NCBI RefSeq assembly: GCF_030683065.1
Contig: NZ_JAUXMX010000040.1
Span: forward strand, 62,001-126,000
Length of the DNA stretch: 64,000 bases
From: Pseudomonas sp.
Lineage (GTDB): Bacteria; Pseudomonadota; Gammaproteobacteria; Pseudomonadales; Pseudomonadaceae
Direction of reading: 5' to 3'
A model generated the notes under the pieces. That model worked only from the letters and a program-made list of their open reading frames with translations, searched no databases and was not told where the DNA came from. Positions within the stretch are counted from its first letter, which is position 1. Every line of letters begins with the position of its first letter. The position numbers and the translations under genes were made by a program. Positions 10,227 through 20,861 of this stretch are shown here, in pieces.

Positions 10227-10985
10227 TTAGGGCTTCGGATCGCGGCGACTGACTTTGGCCACCGGCATGGGCACCAGCTTGCCCATCGGCGCTCGCTGCG
10301 TCTGCCGTGACGGGCGCAAGCCAACGACCAGCTTACGTGCCACTAATATGTAGAAGCCGCCGCCTGGCGATTGCCAGGCACCACCCCACGCTTCCAGCGG
10401 CGCCAGACGAGCCTGCCAGGCAGTGGAAGCAAGCGGCGGACGATAGCATCCGAAGCGACGTTTCTCCAGCGCGAAGCCCAACAGGTGCAGCCAGTCACTG
10501 ACCCGATTAGGTGCAATGCAACGAGCCTGGCGCAAGGCATCCCGGGCGAACAGGTGACGCACCCCCCAGGCACTCATCGGGTTAATCCCGACCACCAGCA
10601 AGTGCCCACCCGGACGCACACTATGGGCCGCCTCGCGCAACAGGCCATGGGGCGACAAACTGAAGTCCAGGCCATGCTGCAGCAGCACGACATCGGCGGC
10701 ATATTCGGTGAGCGGCCATGCCTGCTCTTCACAGACAATCTCCACCCCACTGAAGGGTGCGCCGACCCGCACATTGCGCTGGATCTGCGCAGCATTTGGC
10801 GAGGCTTGTGCAGAAGGGCCGTAATGAACCATGTAACCGCCAAAGAAGCGCGCCAGTTCTTGCTCCAGCAAACGTTGCTCGCCCTCAAGCAGCAACTGGC
10901 CATAAGGCCCATTGAACCAATCGCGCGCAGTACCGATAAGCTTGAGCCAGTCGGCATCGGCCTGAGCGAAAGGATGATCGGACAT
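10227..10985 (-). CDS. Class I SAM-dependent methyltransferase
   Basis: Methyltransf_11-like fold; conserved position divergent from gloB and next to rnhA. Confidence 0.75.
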   Translation of the reverse strand: MSDHPFAQADADWLKLIGTARDWFNGPYGQLLLEGEQRLLEQELARFFGGYMVHYGPSAQASPNAAQIQRNVRVGAPFSGVEIVCEEQAWPLTEYAADVVLLQHGLDFSLSPHGLLREAAHSVRPGGHLLVVGINPMSAWGVRHLFARDALRQARCIAPNRVSDWLHLLGFALEKRRFGCYRPPLASTAWQARLAPLEAWGGAWQSPGGGFYILVARKLVVGLRPSRQTQRAPMGKLVPMPVAKVSRRDPKP

Positions 10986-11061
10986 AAAAATTTACCTGCG
11001 TAGTCAGCACCGCCAATGAGTTCTAAGATGCACCTTTATGACCTGCTTAGCGACCTGCCTG

Positions 11062-11835
11062 ATGATAAAGATTGATGCCCTGCCTGCCTTCTCGGACAAC
11101 TATATCTGGCTGCTGCAAGACCTCGAACAGCGTCGCTGTGCAGTGGTCGACCCCGGCGATGCGGCGCCGGTACTGGCCTGGCTGAACAGCCATCCCGACT
11201 GGATCTTGAGCGATATTCTGATCACTCACCATCACCCCGACCATGTCGGCGGCATCCAGCCGCTGAAGGCTGCCACCGGAGCACGGGTACTCGGCCCGGC
11301 GCAGGAAAATATTCCTGGGCGTGACCTGGCCCTGGGCGAGAGCGACGAGATCGAGGTGCTCGGTCAGCGCTTTCGGGTGATGGACGTACCCGGCCATACC
11401 CTGGGGCATATCGCCTATTACCAGGCAGATGAGCACTGGCTATTTTGTGGCGACACCCTGTTCGCCGCCGGCTGCGGTCGCCTGTTTGAAGGCAGCCCCG
11501 CACAAATGCACGATTCACTGAGTCGCCTGGCTGCACTGCCCGGGCAAACCCTGGTGTACTGCACCCATGAATACACCCTGAGCAACCTGCGCTTTGCCCT
11601 GGCGGTCGAGCCAGACAACCCGCAGATCGCCGAACGCCTCAAGGAAGTCAGCGCCTGGCGCGCCGAAGGCCAGATCAGCCTACCCTCCAATCTGGCCCTG
11701 GAACGTGCGACCAACCCTTTTTTGCGCACGGATGGAGACGCGGTCAAGGCGAAAATTGACGAGCATGACGGCCCGCAGAAACGCGCGCCCAGCGAGGTGT
11801 TTGCGCGGCTGCGAGCATGGAAAGATACGTTCTGA
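11062..11835 (+). CDS. gloB: Hydroxyacylglutathione hydrolase (glyoxalase II)
   Basis: [12 protein letters not shown] (THxHxDH), [30 protein letters not shown]. Confidence 0.96.
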   Translation: MIKIDALPAFSDNYIWLLQDLEQRRCAVVDPGDAAPVLAWLNSHPDWILSDILITHHHPDHVGGIQPLKAATGARVLGPAQENIPGRDLALGESDEIEVLGQRFRVMDVPGHTLGHIAYYQADEHWLFCGDTLFAAGCGRLFEGSPAQMHDSLSRLAALPGQTLVYCTHEYTLSNLRFALAVEPDNPQIAERLKEVSAWRAEGQISLPSNLALERATNPFLRTDGDAVKAKIDEHDGPQKRAPSEVFARLRAWKDTF

Positions 11836-11934
11836 AAAGTCGATAAACCCGCAAAAAAGTGGTTGAAACTTGACCAGCCCGGCTTCGGTTCCTAGAATCG
11901 CCTCACTTTTACTCCGGGAAAACCCAGCCAACCA

Positions 11935-13494
11935 ATGCCTTTATCACCACGCAAGACCTTGAATTTAAAGGCATTGGCACGAGGCGCACAGGCGCTGGTG
12001 GTGGTGTTCTGGGTAACCCTGGCTGGCTGCCAGTCCACAGGCAAAAACCCCGAGAGCAGTGGCAACAACACTGATCTGACAGTGGGCCTGGAGCAAGAAC
12101 CCATATGGCTGACTGACAGCGTTGTCCCGGCAGAGCCAGAGGATATCTGGCAGCGAGTCCGTGACGGCTACCAGATGCAGGATCAGATCGGCATGAACCC
12201 GCGCATCGAGCAGCAGCGCCTGTGGTTCGTCAGCAACCCCTCTTTTATCGAAAAATCCGGCGCACGCAGTGGTCCGTATATCCACTACATCGTCGAACGT
12301 CTAGCCGAACGCAACATGCCAATGGAGCTGGCGTTGCTACCGATGATCGAAAGCTCCTACAACCCCTTCGCCTACTCCCACGCCAATGCAGTTGGCCTTT
12401 GGCAATTCATTCCCTCCACCGGTCGTCATTTCAACCTGCGCCAAACCAGTTGGTACGACGGCCGGCGTGATGTCATGGCCTCGACCAACGCGGCGATGAA
12501 TTACCTGTCACGCCTGCATGAAATGTTCAACGGCGATTGGCTGCTCGCCCTCGCTGCCTACAATGCTGGCGAAGGCCGCGTCAGCAGAGCCATCGAGCGC
12601 AACCAGAAACTCGGTCTACCAACCGACTACTGGAACCTGACCCTGCCCAAAGAGACACAGAATTACGTACCCAAGCTGCTCGCCCTGTCTCAGGTGGTGA
12701 TGTCCCCAACGGCCTACGGCGTCGACCTTGAGCCTATCGCCAACGAGCCTTACTTCGAGACGGTCGTGCTCAAGCAACGCATGGACCTGTCCAGGGTCGC
12801 CGCCATGGCTGACCTCGACGAAGATGAGCTGTATCAGCTCAACCCTGCCTTCAAAAAACGCATCACCGTGGACGGCCCTCAGCATTTGCTGGTGCCAACC
12901 GCCAACGCGGAACTGCTGGCAGCCAATCTGGCACTGATGAAGCCCCAGAAGCTGGTGGACTGGCAGCAGTACAGCGTTCGTTCAGGTGACAGCCTCAACA
13001 GCATCGCCAACCGCCATCACCTGACGGTCAGCACCCTCAAAGACATCAATAAGCTCTCCAGCAACCATTTGCGTATCGGCCAGGTGCTGAGCATACCCGC
13101 ACAACCGGGCATCACGCCGAAAGAGCCACTGTTCCAGCCAGCGGCTCGTGCTGTCGCGCAATCACGCAGTTATCGGGTCAAAAACGGCGACAGCCTCTGG
13201 CAAATCGCCAAGGATCACCAGGTATCAAGCAACGACCTGCAACGCTGGAACAGCCTTAAAAGCCACAACCTGCGCCCTGGCCAGACCCTGGCGCTGCACG
13301 GCGGCCAGGCGCCAGCTGCACCCCGCGCGAGCGCACGTGACGCGACTACCTACTACAAGGTGCGCAAAGGTGATTCGCTGTACGCTATCGCCAAGCGCTT
13401 CAAGGTCGATATGCAGCACCTGCAACGTTGGAATCCGCGCGCAGGCAGTGCCATCAAACCTGGGCAGACCCTGACCCTGCGTCTACCGCGCTGA
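11935..13494 (+). CDS. mltD: Membrane-bound lytic murein transglycosylase D with LysM repeats
   Basis: ESSYNPFAYSHANAVGLWQFIPSTGRHFNL; lipobox LAGC; three C-terminal LysM motifs (VRSGDSLNSIA, VKNGDSLWQIA, VRKGDSLYAIA). Confidence 0.95.
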   Translation: MPLSPRKTLNLKALARGAQALVVVFWVTLAGCQSTGKNPESSGNNTDLTVGLEQEPIWLTDSVVPAEPEDIWQRVRDGYQMQDQIGMNPRIEQQRLWFVSNPSFIEKSGARSGPYIHYIVERLAERNMPMELALLPMIESSYNPFAYSHANAVGLWQFIPSTGRHFNLRQTSWYDGRRDVMASTNAAMNYLSRLHEMFNGDWLLALAAYNAGEGRVSRAIERNQKLGLPTDYWNLTLPKETQNYVPKLLALSQVVMSPTAYGVDLEPIANEPYFETVVLKQRMDLSRVAAMADLDEDELYQLNPAFKKRITVDGPQHLLVPTANAELLAANLALMKPQKLVDWQQYSVRSGDSLNSIANRHHLTVSTLKDINKLSSNHLRIGQVLSIPAQPGITPKEPLFQPAARAVAQSRSYRVKNGDSLWQIAKDHQVSSNDLQRWNSLKSHNLRPGQTLALHGGQAPAAPRASARDATTYYKVRKGDSLYAIAKRFKVDMQHLQRWNPRAGSAIKPGQTLTLRLPR

Positions 13495-13502
13495 TAGAAC
13501 GC

Positions 13503-14954
13503 TCAGGCCCGAGCGCTCAGCGCCTCAAGGCAACGCCGGGCAAGCTGGGTAAAGCGCTGAAAGGCGACAAACTGCTCATGCTTCAAGGCGCGCCCGGAGA
13601 CCCGATTGTCCGCATAGATCACACCAATCTCACGATTGCCGGCCAATAGCGGGGCAATAAAGAACATACCCTGACCCAACCGCTGACGTATCGGCTGGGT
13701 CACCAACTCGTTGAGGCTGTAGCTCGCAGGCACGCCCATCCACAAGGCTTCTTTATTGCGCAGCACATAGCTGAATATATGCGGCTGCTCGCTCGGCTCG
13801 ACCGGCAATATGAAATCGCTCATCCAGCCATCAGTACCCTCGCCCGCCACTCGCTTGGCCCTGAAACAACGTTGCCCGTCGGCCAGTACCACCAGCATTA
13901 CGCGCTCCAGGCCCGCGCCCTGATGCAGGCCGTTGACCAGGGTATCGAGAATCAAGCCGACATCGCTGCGCCGAGAAGCCATCAACCCCAAATCCTGCAA
14001 GGCTTGCTGCAGGAGCTGCAGATTAGGTTGCAGAAGGCGCGCCTTGCGCTGCTCCTGCTGCACGCGGATCTGCTCCGGATCGGTATTGGGGATCAGACGA
14101 CAGAGCTGACTGGCACCAAAGGTTGCAGCGACCTTGACCGCCTCATCGGCACTGGCCAACACCTGCTGCATGGCCTCTTGCGGGCTGACCCCGATGAACC
14201 TCGCCATCTCGCCAACCACGGCATCCATCGCCGGCGAGTCCCAGCCGTCGAGCGCTGCCTCGCTGATCCGGGCACCCAGACTAACCGCATGCATCGCCGG
14301 GTCATTATGGTTGGCACTGTTATGCGCCAAGCTGGCGATCTCACCGATGTTCCAGCCTTTCACCAAACCCTGGGTCAATTGACGAAAGCTGGTGCCAAGC
14401 ACCTCACGCACGGCTTCCTCGACATCGACACCCGGTTGGGCCAAGGCACTGGCTAATTCGTCCGCCTGCTCACCCCCACAACCCCAGAAAGCCAGCTCAC
14501 CCAGGTCATGCAGTAAGGCCGCGATAAAGACCTCCTCCTCGTGCCTTGTCAGTACATAACCGGCGATATTGCGCGCCTGCACCTCCGCGTGAAACGAACG
14601 CGCAAGCAATTCCTGCAGCTGCTCACGCGGCGCACGGGTGAGCAGGCCATCGATAAGGCTCACGGAAAGACTGATCAGGCGTACATTGTCGAAGCCGATC
14701 AGTACGATGGCCCGCGAAATGGTCTTGATGGTTTCCTGGGAGGGATTGTAATAGGCGCTGTTACCGACACGCAGCACCTTGGACGTCAGCGAAGCATCGC
14801 GCAGTACGACATCCGCCAACTGCTGCACAGACGAGTGATCTTGTTGCGCCAAGCGCTGTAAATCCTGCACCACCGCGGCCAGCGCCGGTAATTCGGCCTG
14901 ATTCAGACGATCAATCCATGACTGCAGACCATGACTACGTGTATCCAACTTCAA
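13503..14954 (-). CDS. HDOD-domain protein with C-terminal GAF-like region
   Basis: SLTSKVLRVGNSAYYNPSQETIKTISRAIVLIGFDNVRLISLS is an HDOD signature; the C-terminal part looks GAF-like. Confidence 0.8.
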   Translation of the reverse strand: MKLDTRSHGLQSWIDRLNQAELPALAAVVQDLQRLAQQDHSSVQQLADVVLRDASLTSKVLRVGNSAYYNPSQETIKTISRAIVLIGFDNVRLISLSVSLIDGLLTRAPREQLQELLARSFHAEVQARNIAGYVLTRHEEEVFIAALLHDLGELAFWGCGGEQADELASALAQPGVDVEEAVREVLGTSFRQLTQGLVKGWNIGEIASLAHNSANHNDPAMHAVSLGARISEAALDGWDSPAMDAVVGEMARFIGVSPQEAMQQVLASADEAVKVAATFGASQLCRLIPNTDPEQIRVQQEQRKARLLQPNLQLLQQALQDLGLMASRRSDVGLILDTLVNGLHQGAGLERVMLVVLADGQRCFRAKRVAGEGTDGWMSDFILPVEPSEQPHIFSYVLRNKEALWMGVPASYSLNELVTQPIRQRLGQGMFFIAPLLAGNREIGVIYADNRVSGRALKHEQFVAFQRFTQLARRCLEALSARA

Positions 14955-15091
14955 GGCCTCGTTGCGATTAATCGAAAGAGAGTAATATTGCCCGCATGCT
15001 CAGCCAATAGACTTGGCCTTTTTCCTACGGATACAAGCTGTTACTGTACCGGACAAGAAGCTCAAAAGCCGCTCCGGTTCGGATCTTTCAC

Positions 15092-16924
15092 TTGATACGT
15101 CCCCTCCTCTCGCTAATCCTCAGCTTGGTCATCGGCTTCCCCGCATGGGCAACCATCAGCGAAAGTCACGGCTATGCGCAATTTGGCGCGCTCAAATACC
15201 CGGCCAGCTTTAGCCATTTCGACTGGGTCAATCCCGACGCACCAAAAGGTGGAACCCTGCGATTCATGGGCACGGGTACATTCGATACCTTGAATGCCTA
15301 CACGCTCAAGGGCACCAGCCCGATTTCCACCGCCAATTTTCTCCAGTACGGCGTCACCGGCCTTAATGAACCGCTGATGGTCGGCACCGGCTATTACGAT
15401 CCCTCTGGCGACGAGCCTACCTCCAGCTACGGCCTTATCGCCAAATCGGTCGAGTACAGCGAGGATCGCAGCTGGGTGGTGTTCAACCTGCGACCCGAAG
15501 CGCACTTCCATGATGGCAAGCCGATCACCGCCTATGACGTGGCGTTTTCCTATCGCCTGCTGCTGAAAGAGGGGCACCCGCAATACCGCACCAACCTGCA
15601 AGAAGTCAAACGGGTCGACATCCTCAATCGCCACCGCATTCGCTTCGTGTTCAAGCGCTCGGGCAACCCGCTGCTGATCTTGCGCCTGGGTGAATTGCCG
15701 GTACTGCCGCAGCATTACTGGAAAGACCGCGACTTCAAAGCCACCACCTTCGAGCCGCCACTGGGCAGTGGCCCTTACCGTATTACCCAGGTCAACCCCG
15801 GACGCAGCCTGACCTTCGCACGCGTGAAGAAATGGTGGGGCGAGAAACTGCCGGTCAATCGCGGCAAATACAACTTCGACCGGGTCGAGGTGGAGTTCTA
15901 CCGCGATAGCCATGTTGCCTTCGAAGCCTTCAAGGCCGGCGAATTCGACTTCTATGTCGAGCAACAAGCGAAGAACTGGGCCAATGGCTATCGCTTCCCG
16001 GCAGTGGCACGCGGCGAGGTGATTCGTGCCGAGATCCCGCACCAGATCCCCACCCAAACCCAGGCGTTATTCATGAACAGCAGGCGTGCAGCATTCGCCG
16101 ACCGCAAGGTACGTGAAGCGCTGGGGTTGATGTTCGACTTTGAGTGGACCAACCGCGCACTGTTCAATGGCTCTTATGTGCGGGCCAAGAGCTTCTACCC
16201 AAACAGCGAGTTTTCCGCCACCGGCAAGCCCGAAGGCGCCGAATGGCTGCTGCTTTCGCCCTATCGCAAGCAACTGCCAAAACGCGTGCTCAGCGAACCT
16301 TTTACCATGCCGCAAACCGATGGCCGCGGCATTCCCCGGGAAACCTTGCGCCGCGCGCTTGGTCTATTGGCCGAGGCTGGCTGGAAGCCGTCCGGTCAGT
16401 ACTTGCTGAACGCCAAAGGTCAGCGGCTGCAGTTCGAAATCTTGCTGGTCAACCCAAACCTTGAGCGAATTCTCCAGCCATTGACCGAGAACCTTGCCAG
16501 CATCGGCATCCGCGCCAATCTGCGCACCGTCGACCGCGCGCAGTACAAACAACGCCTGGATCAATTCGATTTCGACATGATTCTGCTGACCCTGCCACAG
16601 ACTTTAAGCCCGGGACTGGAACAATCGCTGTACTTCCATTCCAGCCAGGCAAAAGTCAAAGGCAGCAAGAATTACGCCGGCGTGAATCATCCAGTAGTCG
16701 ACGCCTTGCTCGACAAGCTGTTGTCGGCACAAACCCGTGATGAACAGATCGCCGCTACTCGCGCACTCGACCGGGTGCTGCTATGGCAGCACTACACCAT
16801 CCCCAATTGGTACATCAACTATCACCGCCTGGCTTACCGCAACCGGTTCGCCTTCGTCACCACGCCGCCCTACACCCTAGGCCTGCGCACCTGGTGGCTG
16901 AAACCCACGGAGAATGCCCGATGA
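15092..16924 (+). CDS. Extracellular solute-binding protein, family 5 (YejA-like), copy 1
   Basis: Signal peptide; [30 protein letters not shown] start. Confidence 0.88.
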   Translation: MIRPLLSLILSLVIGFPAWATISESHGYAQFGALKYPASFSHFDWVNPDAPKGGTLRFMGTGTFDTLNAYTLKGTSPISTANFLQYGVTGLNEPLMVGTGYYDPSGDEPTSSYGLIAKSVEYSEDRSWVVFNLRPEAHFHDGKPITAYDVAFSYRLLLKEGHPQYRTNLQEVKRVDILNRHRIRFVFKRSGNPLLILRLGELPVLPQHYWKDRDFKATTFEPPLGSGPYRITQVNPGRSLTFARVKKWWGEKLPVNRGKYNFDRVEVEFYRDSHVAFEAFKAGEFDFYVEQQAKNWANGYRFPAVARGEVIRAEIPHQIPTQTQALFMNSRRAAFADRKVREALGLMFDFEWTNRALFNGSYVRAKSFYPNSEFSATGKPEGAEWLLLSPYRKQLPKRVLSEPFTMPQTDGRGIPRETLRRALGLLAEAGWKPSGQYLLNAKGQRLQFEILLVNPNLERILQPLTENLASIGIRANLRTVDRAQYKQRLDQFDFDMILLTLPQTLSPGLEQSLYFHSSQAKVKGSKNYAGVNHPVVDALLDKLLSAQTRDEQIAATRALDRVLLWQHYTIPNWYINYHRLAYRNRFAFVTTPPYTLGLRTWWLKPTENAR

Positions 16925-18762
16925 CGCCTCTGCGCTCATTTCTGTTGCATGCCAGTACCATCGCGCTGCTCACCCTGGCCAGCGTTACCCAGGCCGCAGG
17001 CCAGCACGCCCTGACCCTGTATGACGAACCGCCGAAATACCCGGCCAACTACCCGCATTTCGATTATGTAAATCCCGATGCGCCCAAAGGCGGCACCTTT
17101 CGCCAGGCCGGCTTTGGCGGCTTTGATAGCCTCAATCCGTTTATCAACAAGGGTGTAGCTGCCGATGATATCGGCATGATTTACGACACCCTGACGCGCC
17201 ATGGCCTGGACGAACCCTTCACTGAATACGGGTTGCTTGCAGAAAAAATCGAGAAGGCAGCGGACAACTCCTGGGTGCGCTTCTACCTGCGCCCCGAGGC
17301 CCGCTTCAACGACGGCCAAGCGGTGACCGCCGAGGACGTCAAGTTCACCTTTGAAACCCTGATGACCCATGGCGCGCCCACCTACCGCGGCTACTATGCC
17401 GATGTCGAGCGCGTCGACGTCGAAGGCCCGTTAAAAGTACGCTTCATCTTCAAACACGCGGGCAACCGCGAGCTGCCACTGATTCTCGGGCAACTGCCGG
17501 TGCTGCCCAAGCACTGGTGGGCCGAACGCGACTTCAGTAAAAGCAATTTGGAAATCCCATTGGGCAGCGGCCCCTACAAAGTTACCGAGGTCAAAGCCGG
17601 ACGCTCGATTCGTTATCAACGGGTCAAGGATTGGTGGGGTAAAGATCTGCCAGTTAACCGCGGCTTCTATAACTTCGACACCATGCGAATTGATTACTAC
17701 CGCGACAACACAGTGGCCCTCGAAGCCCTGAAAGCGGGGCAATTCGACTATTGGCTGGAAACCAGCGCGAAAAACTGGGCAACCGCCTACAACAACCCCG
17801 CCGTGGCCAATGGCCAATTGATCAAAGAAGAGATCGACAACCATAACCCTACCGGCATGCAGGGCTTCATCTTCAATACCCGCCGACCACTGTTCCAGGA
17901 CCAACGGGTGCGCGAGGCGCTGGGTTTGCTGTTCGATTTCGAATGGACCAACCGCCAATTGTTCAATGGTGCCTATACCCGCACCCGCAGTTATTTCGAC
18001 AACTCCGAGCTGGCCTCCACTGGCCTGCCTGAAACCGATGAGCTGAAACTCCTCGAGCCACTGCGCAGCATGATCCCAACGCAAGTGTTCAGTGAAGAAT
18101 TCAACGTTCCCGTGACCGATGGCAGCGGCATCATCCGCGAACAACAGAGGCGCGCCTACCAACTGCTGCAAGAAGCCGGCTGGCGTATTGAAGGCGACCA
18201 GATGCTCAACGCCGAAGGCGAGCCGGTGAGCTTCGAGTTCCTCCTCGCGCAAACCGAATTCGAACGCGTACTGCTGCCACTCAAGCGCAACATGGCTGAT
18301 CTGGGCATGGAACTGGTGATCCGCCGAGTCGACGTCTCGCAGTACATCAACCGCCTGCGCTCGCGGGATTTCGACCTGATCGTGGGGGGCTTTGGCCAGT
18401 CCAACTCGCCGGGCAACGAGCAGCGCGAATACTGGCACTCGAGCAGCGCCGACAACCCCGGCAGTCGCAACTTCATCGGCCTGAAAGACCCGGCCATCGA
18501 CCAGCTGGTCGAAGGCCTGATCAACGCCAACTCGCGGCAGAGCCTGGTCGCCCACACCCGGGCCCTGGACCGCGTGTTGCTCTGGGGCCATTACGTGATC
18601 CCCAACTGGCACATCAAGACCTGGCGCGTGGCCTACTGGAACCGCTTCGAGCATCCGAAAGTCACCCCGCAATACGACATCGGCCTGAACACCTGGTGGG
18701 CTCGCCCGCAACAGGAACCTGCCGCCACGGACAACGCCGCAGCGGCGAGCACGGAGCAATAA
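16921..18762 (+). CDS. Extracellular solute-binding protein, family 5 (YejA-like), copy 2
   Basis: Paralogue of the upstream gene: [33 protein letters not shown] overlap at 16921-16924. Confidence 0.9.
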   Translation: MTPLRSFLLHASTIALLTLASVTQAAGQHALTLYDEPPKYPANYPHFDYVNPDAPKGGTFRQAGFGGFDSLNPFINKGVAADDIGMIYDTLTRHGLDEPFTEYGLLAEKIEKAADNSWVRFYLRPEARFNDGQAVTAEDVKFTFETLMTHGAPTYRGYYADVERVDVEGPLKVRFIFKHAGNRELPLILGQLPVLPKHWWAERDFSKSNLEIPLGSGPYKVTEVKAGRSIRYQRVKDWWGKDLPVNRGFYNFDTMRIDYYRDNTVALEALKAGQFDYWLETSAKNWATAYNNPAVANGQLIKEEIDNHNPTGMQGFIFNTRRPLFQDQRVREALGLLFDFEWTNRQLFNGAYTRTRSYFDNSELASTGLPETDELKLLEPLRSMIPTQVFSEEFNVPVTDGSGIIREQQRRAYQLLQEAGWRIEGDQMLNAEGEPVSFEFLLAQTEFERVLLPLKRNMADLGMELVIRRVDVSQYINRLRSRDFDLIVGGFGQSNSPGNEQREYWHSSSADNPGSRNFIGLKDPAIDQLVEGLINANSRQSLVAHTRALDRVLLWGHYVIPNWHIKTWRVAYWNRFEHPKVTPQYDIGLNTWWARPQQEPAATDNAAAASTEQ

Positions 18763-18763
18763 G

Positions 18764-19837
18764 ATGCTGGCGTATATCTTTCGTCGCTTGTTGCTGATCA
18801 TTCCCACGCTGTTCGGCATTCTGCTGATCAACTTCGTGATCATCCAGGCCGCCCCGGGCGGCCCCGTGGAACAGATGATCGCCAAACTGGAAGGTTTCGA
18901 GGGCGCTACCAGCCGCATCGCTGGCGGCGGTGCCGAAGTGGCAGTCGCAGGTTCCAATTACCGCGGCGCCCAAGGCCTCGACCCAGAACTGATCGCCGAA
19001 ATAGAACGCCTGTACGGCTTCGACAAACCGGCACCCGAACGCTTCTGGATCATGCTGAAAAACTATGTCCGGTTTGATTTTGGCGAGAGCTTTTTCCGCG
19101 ATGCCAAGGTAGTCGACCTGATCATCGAGAAGATGCCCGTGTCGATCTCACTGGGGCTGTGGAGCACCCTGATCATGTACCTGGTCTCCATTCCACTGGG
19201 CATTGCCAAGGCCACGCGCCACGGCAGTGCCTTCGACGTGTGGACCAGTTCGGCAATCATCGTCGGCTATGCGATTCCGGCCTTCCTGTTTGCCATTCTG
19301 TTGATCGTGGTGTTCGCCGGCGGCAGCTACCTCGACTGGTTTCCGCTTCGCGGGCTGACGTCGAACAATTTTGACGAACTCAGTCTCGGCGGCAAGATTC
19401 TCGACTATTTCTGGCACCTGGCCTTGCCCGTAACCGCGCTGGTCATCGGCAACTTCGCGACCCTGACCCTGCTGACCAAGAACAGCTTCCTCGACGAGAT
19501 CAACAAACAGTATGTGACCACCGCCAGGGCCAAAGGCCTGAGCAGTAATCGCGTGCTCTATGGCCATGTGTTCCGCAACGCCATGCTGATCATCATCGCC
19601 GGCTTCCCCTCAGCCTTTATCGGCATTTTCTTCACCGGCTCACTGCTGATCGAGGTGATTTTTTCCCTCGACGGCCTTGGTCTGATGAGTTTCGAGGCGG
19701 CCATCAACCGCGACTACCCAGTAGTGTTCGGCACCCTGTTCGTCTTCACCTTGTTGGGATTGGCCGTGAAACTGATCGGTGACATCACCTATACCCTGGT
19801 CGATCCGCGAATCGACTTTGAAAGCCGGGAGGGTTGA
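18764..19837 (+). CDS. yejB: Microcin C/peptide ABC transporter permease (YejB-like)
   Basis: [40 protein letters not shown] permease loop. Confidence 0.9.
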   Translation: MLAYIFRRLLLIIPTLFGILLINFVIIQAAPGGPVEQMIAKLEGFEGATSRIAGGGAEVAVAGSNYRGAQGLDPELIAEIERLYGFDKPAPERFWIMLKNYVRFDFGESFFRDAKVVDLIIEKMPVSISLGLWSTLIMYLVSIPLGIAKATRHGSAFDVWTSSAIIVGYAIPAFLFAILLIVVFAGGSYLDWFPLRGLTSNNFDELSLGGKILDYFWHLALPVTALVIGNFATLTLLTKNSFLDEINKQYVTTARAKGLSSNRVLYGHVFRNAMLIIIAGFPSAFIGIFFTGSLLIEVIFSLDGLGLMSFEAAINRDYPVVFGTLFVFTLLGLAVKLIGDITYTLVDPRIDFESREG

Positions 19838-19840
19838 GAT

Positions 19841-20860
19841 ATGACGCTCTCGCCCCTCAACCAGCGCCGCTTACAACACTTCAAGGCGCACAAGCGTGGC
19901 TGGTGGTCACTGTGGATCTTCCTCGCCCTGTTCGGCTTGAGCCTGGGTGCCGAACTGATCGCCAACGATAAACCGCTGGCCGTGCGCTACGACGGCGAAT
20001 GGTATTTCCCGGTGCTCAAACGCTACCCGGAAACCGTCTTCGGCGGCGAGTTCCCCCTGCAGGCCAACTACAAGAGCCCCTACATTCAGGAGTTGATCGA
20101 ACAAAAGGACGGCTGGATGCTCTGGCCGCTGATTCCGTTCAGTTACTCCAGCATCAATTACGACCTGCAAGTACCGGCGCCGGCACCGCCATCGCGCGAT
20201 AACTGGCTGGGCACCGACGACCAGGGTCGCGATGTCATGGCCCGAGTGATCTACGGCTTCCGCATTTCGGTGTTGTTCGCCTTGATCCTGACCATCTTCA
20301 GCTCGATCATCGGCGTGTTCGCCGGCGCCTTGCAGGGCTTCTATGGCGGCTGGGTCGACCTTGTCGGGCAGCGCTTCCTGGAAATCTGGTCGGGCTTGCC
20401 GGTGCTCTATCTGCTGATCATCCTGGCCAGCTTCGTGCAGCCGAACTTCTGGTGGCTGCTGGGCATCATGCTGCTGTTCTCCTGGATGAGCCTGGTCGAT
20501 GTGGTGCGCGCAGAGTTCCTCCGTGGACGTAACCTGGAGTACGTGCGCGCCGCCCGCGCCCTGGGCATGCAGAACGGCGCCATCATGTTCAATCACATCC
20601 TGCCCAACGCCATGGTCTCGACCATGACCTTCATGCCCTTCATTCTTACCGGCGCCATCGGCACCCTGACCGCGCTGGACTTTCTCGGCTTTGGCCTGCC
20701 ACCCGGCGCGCCGTCGCTGGGCGAACTGGTTGCCCAGGGCAAATCCAACCTGCAGGCACCCTGGCTCGGGATCAGCGCCTTTACCGTGCTGGCGCTGATG
20801 CTTAGCCTGCTGGTGTTTATCGGCGAAGCGGCACGCGATGCCTTCGACCCGAGGAAATAA
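19841..20860 (+). CDS. yejE: Peptide ABC transporter permease (YejE-like)
   Basis: FKAHKRGWWSLWIFLALF...YVRAARALGMQNGAIMFNHILPNA EAA loop. Confidence 0.9.
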   Translation: MTLSPLNQRRLQHFKAHKRGWWSLWIFLALFGLSLGAELIANDKPLAVRYDGEWYFPVLKRYPETVFGGEFPLQANYKSPYIQELIEQKDGWMLWPLIPFSYSSINYDLQVPAPAPPSRDNWLGTDDQGRDVMARVIYGFRISVLFALILTIFSSIIGVFAGALQGFYGGWVDLVGQRFLEIWSGLPVLYLLIILASFVQPNFWWLLGIMLLFSWMSLVDVVRAEFLRGRNLEYVRAARALGMQNGAIMFNHILPNAMVSTMTFMPFILTGAIGTLTALDFLGFGLPPGAPSLGELVAQGKSNLQAPWLGISAFTVLALMLSLLVFIGEAARDAFDPRK

Positions 20861-20861
20861 G

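Noticed and set aside
15113-16057. 314-aa minus-strand ORF
   Set aside because: Antisense to the first YejA-like gene; no recognisable domain.
17431-18957. 508-aa minus-strand ORF
   Set aside because: Antisense to the second solute-binding protein and yejB; no family motif.
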